This document shows, piece after piece, positions 34,521 through 42,500 of a stretch of DNA of 64,000 bases (positions are counted from its first letter, which is position 1; each line of letters starts with the position of its first letter). A program made the position numbers and the translations under genes. This DNA is from Bryobacteraceae bacterium (GTDB taxonomy: Bacteria > Acidobacteriota > Terriglobia > Bryobacterales > Bryobacteraceae): the NCBI GenBank assembly GCA_023384675.1, contig JAHDVK010000015.1, forward strand, positions 1-64,000. Direction: 5' to 3'. The notes beneath the pieces were generated by a model. That model had not been told where the DNA came from. It did not search any database and saw nothing but the letters and a program-made list of their open reading frames with translations.

Positions 34521-35756
34521 TCATTCTTTGTGCCGCATGGAGTCGCGGCCGTTGGTCAACCATTCGAGGTTGAAGCGCACCAGCGACAACTCGACGGGCG
34601 CGAATTGCCTGGCTCCTTCCTCGGAGCGCTCATAGAGCAGCAGGATGGTGCCGTCCGGCAGCACGGCCAGATCGCTGTACCCGGAATAGCCTGCATCCAC
34701 GGTGCGCTTGACGGGCCAGGTGTGGGCCTCGTCGTAGCTCAGCTGCACCGTGAGATTTTTGCGGTCGCGGCCGCGCCCGGGCTGCGCGTTGCCGTCCGCG
34801 CGCGCGAGATTGTCGGGGTTGGAAAACAGCAGCCGGTTGCGGCCGCCTGTTTCTTCCAGGGAATGGCGGACCATGCTGCCCATGCAGATGGGCTCGAGCA
34901 ATTGATCGTGAAACCAGGGCGTGGCCCAGCCGGTGGCGCCGTCTTTGCTGGTGGTCAGCAGGCGGCGGTGGACTTTCGATTCGGTGCGCGCATTCAGCAG
35001 CACGCGGCCGTCGGCCAGTTCCACGGCGGCGGTTTCGTTCGGGATGGTCCAGTCGCCCTCGTCCGGCAGGGCGATTTCTCCGGCGCGCCAGGTCTTGCCG
35101 GCGTCGTCAGAGTAGATGGTTGCCGCCACGGACGGGCGATGCGCGTGGCCGCCCGTAGCGGTGGAGATCCAGACCGGGATCACGAGCCGGCCGGTCCGCA
35201 ATTGAATGCCATGGCCAGGACCGGTGGCCAGCACCTTCCAGTCGTAGGCCGGCCGGAAACTTTCGAAGGTGGAGGTGATTTCGCGCGGTTCGGAGAAGGT
35301 CATGCCGTCGTCGTCGCTGCGCATGTAGAACGCGCGCATGTACTCGATACAGAAGACGAAGTGCACTACGCCGGGCTGGCGGTCCGCGATCGCGACCGGA
35401 TTGTTGTAGGTGACTTCGCCCGCGGTTCCGAGCTTCTGCGCCACGGCGGCGGGGTTCTTGCGGTGCGGTCCAGGCACCGAAGCAACGATGCGTGTGGGCG
35501 AGAAGGTGCGCCCGCCGTCCGCGGAACGGCGCATGGCGATGTCGATCTGGCCCCAGTCGCCGCGCAGCGTCTTGCGGGCCTCCGCATAGGCCAGCACGGT
35601 GCCCTTCGCGGTCACGACCAGCCCGGGAATGCGGTAGAGCCGATAATCCAGCTCGCCAGCGCGGAACACGGCGGTACGTTCCAGCAGGGGTTCTGCCGGA
35701 GCAAGCGCGAGCGCCGCGAGACTGCAGATCAACCCGATAAGACTTCGTCCGATCAC
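34521..35756 (-). CDS. exo-alpha-sialidase (neuraminidase)-like secreted enzyme
   Basis: 411 residues from a GTG with AAGGAGG 6 bases upstream. Signal peptide about 1-20. A six-bladed propeller with the sialidase arginine motif YR-I-P (R42 in LYRIPGLVVTAKGT) and Asp-box repeats S-x-D-x-G-x-T-F/W: SADGGRTFSP, SDDDGMTFSE and SDDAGKTWRA. An EETGG/RSEEGARQF region near the C-terminus is consistent with the propeller end. Sialidases cleave terminal sialic acid from glycoconjugates. Divergent from it is a gene for an N-acetylneuraminate-lyase-like enzyme, a pairing that supports sialic-acid use. Other sialidase-fold roles, such as uncharacterised BNR-repeat hydrolases, are possible. Confidence 0.85.
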   Translation of the reverse strand: MIGRSLIGLICSLAALALAPAEPLLERTAVFRAGELDYRLYRIPGLVVTAKGTVLAYAEARKTLRGDWGQIDIAMRRSADGGRTFSPTRIVASVPGPHRKNPAAVAQKLGTAGEVTYNNPVAIADRQPGVVHFVFCIEYMRAFYMRSDDDGMTFSEPREITSTFESFRPAYDWKVLATGPGHGIQLRTGRLVIPVWISTATGGHAHRPSVAATIYSDDAGKTWRAGEIALPDEGDWTIPNETAAVELADGRVLLNARTESKVHRRLLTTSKDGATGWATPWFHDQLLEPICMGSMVRHSLEETGGRNRLLFSNPDNLARADGNAQPGRGRDRKNLTVQLSYDEAHTWPVKRTVDAGYSGYSDLAVLPDGTILLLYERSEEGARQFAPVELSLVRFNLEWLTNGRDSMRHKE

Positions 35757-35868
35757 CGTGGACCTCCTTAGCCACCGCGCGTCTCATCCATTATTCCGAA
35801 CGCCGGCACGCTCCGCCAGGCGTGCCTCGGCAAAGATCCGGCCGGATCATGATGAAATTGGAGGAGAC

Positions 35869-36768
35869 ATGACACCGCTCTTGGGGATTCTGCCCGCCGC
35901 CGTCACTCCCGTTGACGACCAAGGTAAGTTGAACACACGCAGTTTCGAACTGCTGCTGATGAGGCTGTACGAAGCCGGCAGCCACGGATTGTACATTTGC
36001 GGTCAGACGGGCGAGGGTCTCCAGTTGCCGCTCGATGTTCGCGAGCGCGCTGTGGAAGCCGCTGTGGCGAACACACCTGCCGGCCGCGCCGTCGTGGCGC
36101 ATGTCGGAGCGTCCAGCACCGCGGATGCCGTCCGGCTTGCCCGCCACGCTGCGAGGACGGGCGCCCATGCCATCAGCAGCCTGCCGCCGGGGTCGGCTTA
36201 CAGTTTCGCGGAGGTGCGCGGCTACTATGAAGCGCTGGCAGCCGCCGCGGACCTGCCTGTGCTGGTGTATTACTTCCCCGACTTTTCCGCCGCCATCCAG
36301 ACGGCGGAGCAAGTCCTCGAGCTGTGCTCCATCCCCAATGTCGTGGGCCTCAAGTTTACTGACTTCGACCTGTACCGTCTGTCGCTCATCCAGCGCGCGG
36401 GCCACATCATCTTCAATGGCCGCGACGAAGTACTCGCCGCGGGGCTGCTCATGGGCGCGCACGGCGGCATCGGGAGCTTCTACAATCTGGCGCCCGGCTT
36501 ATTCGTGTCCCTGTACGATCACGCCCGCGCCGGTCGCTGGGCCGAAGCGCGCACGACCCAGGACCGGATCAACGATCTGATCCGCGCGGTTCTCCGCTTC
36601 CCGATGCTGGCCGCCATCAAGCGGTTGCTCACCTGGTCTGGGATCGACTGCGGCTTCCCGGTGCCGCCGCGGCGTGCGCTCACGGCCGAGGAAGAATCCG
36701 CGTTGCGAGATGCCGTCCGACTCGCGGGCTTCGCGCCTTCCGAGATGTTTTCATCCGCTGCGCGTTAA
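35869..36768 (+). CDS. N-acetylneuraminate lyase-like DapA-family aldolase
   Basis: 299 residues from the ATG at 35,869 with GGAGGA 6 bases upstream; the frame is open for 111 more bases upstream without a ribosome site. The TIM-barrel lyase fold carries GLYICGQTGEGLQLPLDVRE and the YYFPDFS Tyr region (134-135). The Schiff-base Lys K162 lies in GLKFTDFDLYRL, and NGRDEVLAAGLLMGAHGGIG with SFYNLAP is present. The KFTDxDxY and GRDE...GxIGSxYN patterns are characteristic of N-acetylneuraminate lyases rather than DapA, so it likely splits sialic acid to N-acetylmannosamine and pyruvate. It lies head-to-head with the sialidase, 112 bases between starts. Confidence 0.82.
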   Translation: MTPLLGILPAAVTPVDDQGKLNTRSFELLLMRLYEAGSHGLYICGQTGEGLQLPLDVRERAVEAAVANTPAGRAVVAHVGASSTADAVRLARHAARTGAHAISSLPPGSAYSFAEVRGYYEALAAAADLPVLVYYFPDFSAAIQTAEQVLELCSIPNVVGLKFTDFDLYRLSLIQRAGHIIFNGRDEVLAAGLLMGAHGGIGSFYNLAPGLFVSLYDHARAGRWAEARTTQDRINDLIRAVLRFPMLAAIKRLLTWSGIDCGFPVPPRRALTAEEESALRDAVRLAGFAPSEMFSSAAR

Positions 36769-36957
36769 CCCGAAGGCAGTTTTCCGGCCTCGGAGCAACG
36801 ATGAACTCACTGCCCGGCGCTGGCGGCATGGGCTTGCGGTTGGGACTGTGCGTTGTTCGTGCCCGACAACAGCGGCGGGCTCCCGCCAGCGCAGCCCTCG
36901 AATATCAGAGTGTTGCCGCCGAATATCCTTGCACCTGGAATTCGCCTGAGTTAGTCT

Positions 36958-36979
36958 GTTGACGTCCGATCCCGTCAAC
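36958..36979. promoter_or_regulatory. operator-like inverted repeat
   Basis: GTTGACG and CGTCAAC form a perfect 7-bp dyad with an 8-base spacer, 20 bases before the GTG of the secreted kinase-like gene and 10 bases before its GGAGG. It could be a repressor operator or a leader hairpin. Confidence 0.45.
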
Positions 36980-36999
36980 TGCCCGCGAAGGAGGTTGCG

Positions 37000-37845
37000 G
37001 TGAATCTCAATCTTACATTGTCTCTGCTATTGGCAATGCCGCTGGGCTTTTTGGCGCCGGCCGCATTCGCCACGAACGATCCAAGGAACCCGGACTGGTC
37101 CACCATCAGTGATGAGGCAAAGGAGGGGTTCTTACGGAAGGCCAAAGTGATCACCCGCCGCCCGATCAGTGTCGGGATCACGGGTACCGACCGCGTAACA
37201 CTGTCCGATGGGAAATGGACGCACGACGCACATTTTCAAAAAATCGATGAATCCAAGCCGGTATTTCAAGGGACAATGGGTAATGAGTTAAACTTTCGCG
37301 ACTGCTACAAATTCAATATCGCCGCGTATCACGTGGACCGAATGATCGGTCTGGGCATGGTGCCGGTGTCCGTGGCGAGGCGCATCGGAGGCCGTGAGGG
37401 CGCTCTTACCTGGTGGCTTGACGACATCATGATGATGGAACGCGAGCGGCAACAGCGCAAGATTGCGGCTCCGGATGCCGACCATTGGAACCGGCAGATG
37501 TACCAGATACGCGTTTTCAATGAATTGGTTTATAATACCGACGCCAATTTAACGAACTTGCTCATCGGCCAGGATTGGACTATCTGGCTTGTCGACTTCT
37601 CGCGCGCATTCCGCCGCCACGAAACGCTTCGGGCGCCCGGCAATCTGGCGTGTATCGACCCCGGGATCTTCGCCCGCCTGAAGAATCTCGATCCGGACGA
37701 GGTCCGGGCAAAATTGAAGCCGCACTTAATCAGTTTGGAGATCAAAGGCCTGCTCGCGCGCCGGGACAAAATCGTCCAATTTGTCGAAGATCGTCTGGCC
37801 AGGGCAGGTGAGTCCGAAGCGTTTTGTGCCATGCCACCGCGTTGA
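37000..37845 (+). CDS. secreted atypical kinase-like protein (PI3/4K-, HipA- or FAM20-like fold)
   Basis: 281 residues from a GTG with GGAGG 5-6 bases upstream. Residues 1-25 form a signal peptide (LSLLLAMPLGFLAPAAFA), so it acts outside the cytoplasm. The rest carries the signature of atypical kinases of the PI4K/HipA/FAM20 type. KFNIAAYHVDRMIGLGMVPV followed by SVARRIGGREGALTWW matches the family's 'AAY.LDRLLGLG.VP' region. NTDANLTNLLI (D181, N186) is a catalytic-loop candidate, and WLVDFSRAFR (D199) a metal-binding DFG-equivalent. A candidate N-lobe Lys is K81. All three catalytic-type acids are present, so it may be an active extracytoplasmic kinase, but the substrate is unknown. The Hanks-type kinase gene begins 31 bases downstream. 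Confidence 0.6.
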   Translation: MNLNLTLSLLLAMPLGFLAPAAFATNDPRNPDWSTISDEAKEGFLRKAKVITRRPISVGITGTDRVTLSDGKWTHDAHFQKIDESKPVFQGTMGNELNFRDCYKFNIAAYHVDRMIGLGMVPVSVARRIGGREGALTWWLDDIMMMERERQQRKIAAPDADHWNRQMYQIRVFNELVYNTDANLTNLLIGQDWTIWLVDFSRAFRRHETLRAPGNLACIDPGIFARLKNLDPDEVRAKLKPHLISLEIKGLLARRDKIVQFVEDRLARAGESEAFCAMPPR

Positions 37846-37876
37846 GCCGCGTCATGGCGCGAGGAGGTGCGGAGCT

Positions 37877-40306
37877 ATGAACGAGATGGCCAACGGCCCT
37901 TACCGTGTTCTTCAGAAGCTCGGCGAAGGAGGCATGGGCGAGGTCTTCAAGGCGCTGGACACGCGCCTGGACCGCACGGTGGCGCTCAAACTGCTGGCCA
38001 GCCACGCGGCGGGCGACGAAGAAAGCCGGCAGCGCTTCCTCCGCGAGGCGCGCACCGCCGCCGGCCTGGACCATCCCAACGTCTGCGCCGTCTACGAAGT
38101 GGGCGAGCACAATGGCCGCCCGTTCCTCGCCATGGCTTTCGTTGACGGCCCCACGGTCCGCGACAAGATCGCCGAACGGCCCCTCAAGCTCGACGAGGCG
38201 CTCGACCTCGCCATCCAGGCGGCCCAAGGCTTGAAGGCCGCTCACGATAAAGGCGTCGTCCACCGCGACGTGAAGAGCTCGAACCTTATGGTCAACCGCG
38301 AGGGCCAGTTGAAGGTGATGGACTTCGGCCTCGCGCACCTTGCCGGGCAGAGCCTGCTCACGCGGCCCGGCACAACGCTGGGCACCGCCGGCTACATGGC
38401 CCCGGAAGTGGCACAGGGCAAGCCGGCGGACCGCCGCAGCGACATCTGGTCGCTGGGCGTGGTGCTGTATGAGATGCTCGCGGGCCGCCTGCCGTTCAAA
38501 GCGGACAGCGAACAGGCCACGCTGTTCGCAGCGGTCAGCCTGGATCACGAGCCGCTGACGGCCCTCCGCGCGGGCCTCCCGCTGGAACTCGACCGCATCG
38601 CCGCCAAGGCCTTGGCGAAGGATCCGGACGAACGGTATCAATACATCGACGAGATGCTCGTCGACCTGCGCGCTTTGCGCAAGCGAGTGGAAACGGGCAC
38701 GGTGAGCCTGACAACGGCCCCCCTGCGAAAGCGACGAATGAGATGGATTGCCGCGGCCGCCGGGCTCCTTGTGGTGCTGGCCACCGGCATCTATCTTGGT
38801 GTCACGCAAACCAGGACTGCCACCCCAGTGGAGCAGGATTCGTTCGAACGAATCGCGGTCCTGCCGCTGCGCAACCTCTCAGGCGACGCGCAGCAGGAAC
38901 ACCTCGCGGACGGGCTGACGGAAGCCCTCACCACCCACCTCTCGAAGATTGGCGCTCTGCGGGTGACCTCTCACTACTCAGCCATGCAATACAAGAACGC
39001 CCAGAAGCCGGTGCCTGAAATCGCCCGGGAACTCGGCGTGCAAAAAGTCCTGGGAGGATCCGTCGCACGCGAGGGAAGCCGCGTCCGGATCACCGCCCAA
39101 CTCATCGATGCTTCCTCTGACCGGAACCTGTGGGCGGAAAGCTACGAACGCGAGATGAGTGGCATCCTGCAACTCCACGGAGACATTGCCCGGGCTGTCG
39201 CCAACAGCGTCAAGGTGAAACTCCAACCCCAGGAGGAGCAGGCCTTCGCCGGCGCACGCCAGGTCAACCCCGCGACCTATGAGTTGTACCTGAAGGGCAT
39301 GTTCCACTTGAGCAAAGGGGGCCCGGAACATCACGCCAAGGGCATGGCTTTCCTCCACGAAGCCGTCGCCCAGGATCCGGCGGACCCGGACGCCTACGCC
39401 GGTCTCGCCCTCGGCTATGTGGCGGAGGGCCACAGCACGGAGGCAAGGACGGATTCGATGATCCGCGCTAAAGCGGCGGCTCTGCGCGCGCTCCGGCTCG
39501 ATGGGTCGATTGCCGAGGCCTGGACAGCGCTCGCCTGCGTGCAAGCCTACTGGGAGTGGGATTGGGAGAACGCCTTTGAGTCCATCAACCGCGCCCTGGA
39601 GTTGAATCCCAGCCAATCGGCCGCCTACTTTCACCGGTCCTGGTTTCTGGTGATGTTCGACCGGTTAGAGGAGTCAATTGAGGACCATCTGAGCGCCCAG
39701 CGGCTGGGGCCCTTCGAGCCGCCGGCTACCGGCTGGCTCGCTGAACTCTATCGCCTGGACAGGCAGTTCGACCGGGCAGTGGAAGAGGCGAAAAAGGCCA
39801 TCGCCATGGAACCGCGGTATGCCGACGCCCATTTCGTGCTGGGCTTGACCTACCTGGATATGGGCCGCAATAAGGAGGCGCTCGCTTCGTTGCGTAAAGC
39901 CGGCGAACAGGTGACCGCATTCCATGGTGAGGAGACCCACGGATTCCGGTGGGCGCCGGCCTTCGCCTATGCGCGCATGGGCAAGGAGGCGGAGTTGCGC
40001 AACCTCCTGGAGGAGCTGAAGGGGAGGAAGGCGACGATCTGGTCGGCGTTCTGGCGCATGGTGGTGCATGCCAATCTGGGCGAGATCGATGAGGCCTACC
40101 AGTGGATGGAACGTCAGCCACACCACGTCTGGGTCCCATATGTTCGTGTGGCGAACTGGCCGGGATTCGACAAAATCCGCAACGACCCGCGGTTCCCTGA
40201 GGCGTTGCGGCGCATGAATCTTCCGCCGTTAGGGCAGCCCGCCTCGAAGCCCCGCCGCCCCCGCGCGGCTATTCCTGCTCCCGGCGTTTCTCCAGGTTCA
40301 GCTTGA
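37877..40306 (+). CDS. Ser/Thr protein kinase with transmembrane helix and TPR sensor region
   Basis: 809 residues from the ATG at 37,877 (GAGGAGG 9 bases upstream). The Hanks-type kinase domain is complete: LGEGGMGEVFKA (P-loop), VALKLL with K38, VVHRDVKSSNLM, MDFGLAHLAG and GTAGYMAPEVAQG. A transmembrane helix (WIAAAAGLLVVLATGIYLGV) follows at about 292-311. The outer part has a FlgO/TolB-amino-like region (FERIAVLPLRNLSGDAQQEH, ...KVLGGSVAREGSRVRITAQL) and a string of TPR-like helices (about 460-780). This architecture is common in Acidobacteriota. The 3' end overlaps the convergent transporter-like gene by 38 bases. Confidence 0.93.
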   Translation: MNEMANGPYRVLQKLGEGGMGEVFKALDTRLDRTVALKLLASHAAGDEESRQRFLREARTAAGLDHPNVCAVYEVGEHNGRPFLAMAFVDGPTVRDKIAERPLKLDEALDLAIQAAQGLKAAHDKGVVHRDVKSSNLMVNREGQLKVMDFGLAHLAGQSLLTRPGTTLGTAGYMAPEVAQGKPADRRSDIWSLGVVLYEMLAGRLPFKADSEQATLFAAVSLDHEPLTALRAGLPLELDRIAAKALAKDPDERYQYIDEMLVDLRALRKRVETGTVSLTTAPLRKRRMRWIAAAAGLLVVLATGIYLGVTQTRTATPVEQDSFERIAVLPLRNLSGDAQQEHLADGLTEALTTHLSKIGALRVTSHYSAMQYKNAQKPVPEIARELGVQKVLGGSVAREGSRVRITAQLIDASSDRNLWAESYEREMSGILQLHGDIARAVANSVKVKLQPQEEQAFAGARQVNPATYELYLKGMFHLSKGGPEHHAKGMAFLHEAVAQDPADPDAYAGLALGYVAEGHSTEARTDSMIRAKAAALRALRLDGSIAEAWTALACVQAYWEWDWENAFESINRALELNPSQSAAYFHRSWFLVMFDRLEESIEDHLSAQRLGPFEPPATGWLAELYRLDRQFDRAVEEAKKAIAMEPRYADAHFVLGLTYLDMGRNKEALASLRKAGEQVTAFHGEETHGFRWAPAFAYARMGKEAELRNLLEELKGRKATIWSAFWRMVVHANLGEIDEAYQWMERQPHHVWVPYVRVANWPGFDKIRNDPRFPEALRRMNLPPLGQPASKPRRPRAAIPAPGVSPGSA

Positions 40307-42425
40307 TCGCCGGTTCGGATCTCAGCAACTCCTCCTCGATCGCCTCGCCCGGACGGCCTTCCGCGCGAGGCGGCGGCGCCGCATCCCCGGCCATATGCGG
40401 CCACAAGGCCCGGCGGATCTCCGGCGGCAGCACGCTCTCCAGATACTCAAGCGCCGTGCCGCGCAGATATTCATCCTTTGCGTAGAGCCCCTGATAGGCA
40501 ACGCGCAACGCCCTGCGCGGCAGAGTCAGCGAGAGCAGCGTGAACACATACTCCAGGCTCGGAGCATCGAATGCGCCGAAATCGAAGGGAGCGGAGGCCG
40601 AGGGGGGCTTGTCCTCCCGAATACCCACAATGCGCGATTGGTTCCAAGCGGCCCGGCCCAGTGTGGCCTCGCGCAGAATCGCCGCGTGCACTTCGTCCGC
40701 GGGGAAGCGCAGTTCCGGGTTGTCGCCGGAAAGCGCGGCCATCGCTTGCGCACAGCGGTAGCGCACCTCGAAGTCCGCGTCCGCCAATCCGGCCAGTAGC
40801 CCGCCGGCCGCCCGTTGCGTGGGGCAATGGGCAAGAACTCTCGGAATGCGGCGGCGGATGCGCACGCGTTCGCGCGGGTTCAGTAGCCGGTCGAGCAACT
40901 GGCCCGTGTGCGACGCCGCCACCGGACGCAACGCCCGCACCGCGTCGGGATAGAGAGCATCGTCGCCCAGCAGATCGATTGCGGCGGTGATCAGCAGCGG
41001 GTCACGCAGCGGCCCCCTGCGCAGCACGGCGCCGGCGCGTTCGCGGCCGCCGGCCGTCAGGTCCCGCAGCGCATCAAGTACCCCGGGCGCTTCCGCGGCC
41101 GGCAGGCCCGCGTTGAAGGGCATCCGGGTGAGCACCATCGAGTTATAGATGCTCCCGCTGAACTGGCCTAGCTCAAGCTCCGCGGCGCGCCGCATCAGGT
41201 CCGTCTCGAGCACGTCAACATAGGCATCTTCCAGGCGAAGCGTTATCCACACCCCCACCAGCCCCAGCAGGATCGCCGCCGTCAGAATCGCCTGGTTCGC
41301 TAACGCGGGCAGCGCGAACAGCATCAAGCGAACCAGCACGCCGGCCAGCCCGTCGCCCAGCCGGTCGAAGCCGACATCGATGATCGGCTTCGCCGCCCGC
41401 TTTGCCCCAGCCGGCACCGGTGCGTAGAACAATTCATACCCGGCGCGGAACAGCGAGCCCCGGAAGACCGCCTCCGCGCCACGCGCCGCGCCGCATGCCA
41501 TAAGCCCCGGCGCCAGCAGCGCCGCAAACCCGCCCAGCGCCGCAGTGGCTGGAAGCGTCGCTAGCGTCTTGCCGATGCCGAGCTTCGCCAGCACATGCCG
41601 GCTGAGCGTGGACTGCATCAGAAACGTCAGCAGCCCCAATGCGGCATTGAAGATCGCAAAGAACCGCAGCAGATCCTCGCGCGACGCAAACCTCAGCGCC
41701 GACTCGCTCTTGAAGACGTAATCGATCAGGCCGGCGGAAACGGTCCCGGCCAGCACCAGCCCGCCCAGCGGCAACAGGTAGGGCGCGTCGCGAATCAACT
41801 GCCGCAATGGGACGCGTTCGGCGCCCGCCGGGGCGTCGCTCTCCCCTTCCCGCAATGCTGGAGCGGAGCGCGCCAGCGCGCGCGCAGCCAGCGCACACAT
41901 CAGGTGCAGCACGACCAGCAGCGGCAACATGCCCGTCACGGACCACAGCGCCCCCACGCGCTCGGCCAGCAGGCCGCCGGCCAGTACGCCCACCGTTCCG
42001 CCTGCCGCCACGCGGCCCACGTTCCGGCGCAGGGTGTTGGGGTCGAAGCATTCGCTGATCAGCGACCACAGGCTCGACGTCAGCAGCGAACCCGTGCCCA
42101 CCACCAGCAGGAACAGCAGCACCGCGGAAGCGCGCGGATGCGCCGGCAGCACCAGACCGGCCACGCCGTAAAGCACCGCGGTTGCGGCAAAGCCCGCCGG
42201 GGCGAACCGCGCCGGAGTCAGGCTCCGCATCATGCGCGATGCGCCCATGGCGAGCGCCAGCGAGAAGCCCGAAGCGGCGATCACCATCAGCGGCAGTGAG
42301 GTGATGGCGAAGCTCGACAGAAACAGCGCATCGCGAACCGACTTCGCTCCCACGTGGTGAGCCATCATCAGCGTTGCTGCGATGGTGGCGGCGGTCACTG
42401 CCCGCGATGCGTCCCGCTCCTTCAT
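40269..42425 (-). CDS. nucleotide-transporter-like (MFS/NTT) membrane protein fused to HEAT repeats
   Basis: 718 residues. About twelve hydrophobic helices occupy residues 1-400, with AHHVGAKSVRDALFLSSFAI near the N-terminus (the 'K.vRDalFLs' pattern of Npt/Tlc-like carriers), VVGTGSLLTSSLWSLISECF and a conserved acidic/basic GRVAAGGTVGVLAGGL. The C-terminal ~300 residues are helical, with HEAT/armadillo-like repeats (about 420-650: LDALRDLTAGGRERAGAVL, DALYPDAVRALRPVAAS, ADADFEVRYRCAQAMAALSG). Such MFS-NTT plus HEAT proteins occur in several phyla and are of unknown substrate. It runs convergent with the TPR kinase (38-base overlap). A -10-like TATACT lies 25 bases before the start. Confidence 0.7.
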   Translation of the reverse strand: MKERDASRAVTAATIAATLMMAHHVGAKSVRDALFLSSFAITSLPLMVIAASGFSLALAMGASRMMRSLTPARFAPAGFAATAVLYGVAGLVLPAHPRASAVLLFLLVVGTGSLLTSSLWSLISECFDPNTLRRNVGRVAAGGTVGVLAGGLLAERVGALWSVTGMLPLLVVLHLMCALAARALARSAPALREGESDAPAGAERVPLRQLIRDAPYLLPLGGLVLAGTVSAGLIDYVFKSESALRFASREDLLRFFAIFNAALGLLTFLMQSTLSRHVLAKLGIGKTLATLPATAALGGFAALLAPGLMACGAARGAEAVFRGSLFRAGYELFYAPVPAGAKRAAKPIIDVGFDRLGDGLAGVLVRLMLFALPALANQAILTAAILLGLVGVWITLRLEDAYVDVLETDLMRRAAELELGQFSGSIYNSMVLTRMPFNAGLPAAEAPGVLDALRDLTAGGRERAGAVLRRGPLRDPLLITAAIDLLGDDALYPDAVRALRPVAASHTGQLLDRLLNPRERVRIRRRIPRVLAHCPTQRAAGGLLAGLADADFEVRYRCAQAMAALSGDNPELRFPADEVHAAILREATLGRAAWNQSRIVGIREDKPPSASAPFDFGAFDAPSLEYVFTLLSLTLPRRALRVAYQGLYAKDEYLRGTALEYLESVLPPEIRRALWPHMAGDAAPPPRAEGRPGEAIEEELLRSEPAIKLNLEKRREQE

Positions 42426-42449
42426 GCCTGCGTCCGGCGCTTCGGTGCT

Positions 42450-42455
42450 AGTATA
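42450..42455 (-). promoter_or_regulatory. -10 box of the transporter-like/HEAT gene
   Basis: TATACT on the minus strand, 25 bases before the ATG and preceded by TG. No good -35 is visible, so support is moderate. Confidence 0.4.
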
Positions 42456-42500
42456 CAGGCGAGCCGGCGTTTTGGGCCGGCTTTTCGCCAGGCGATCTGC

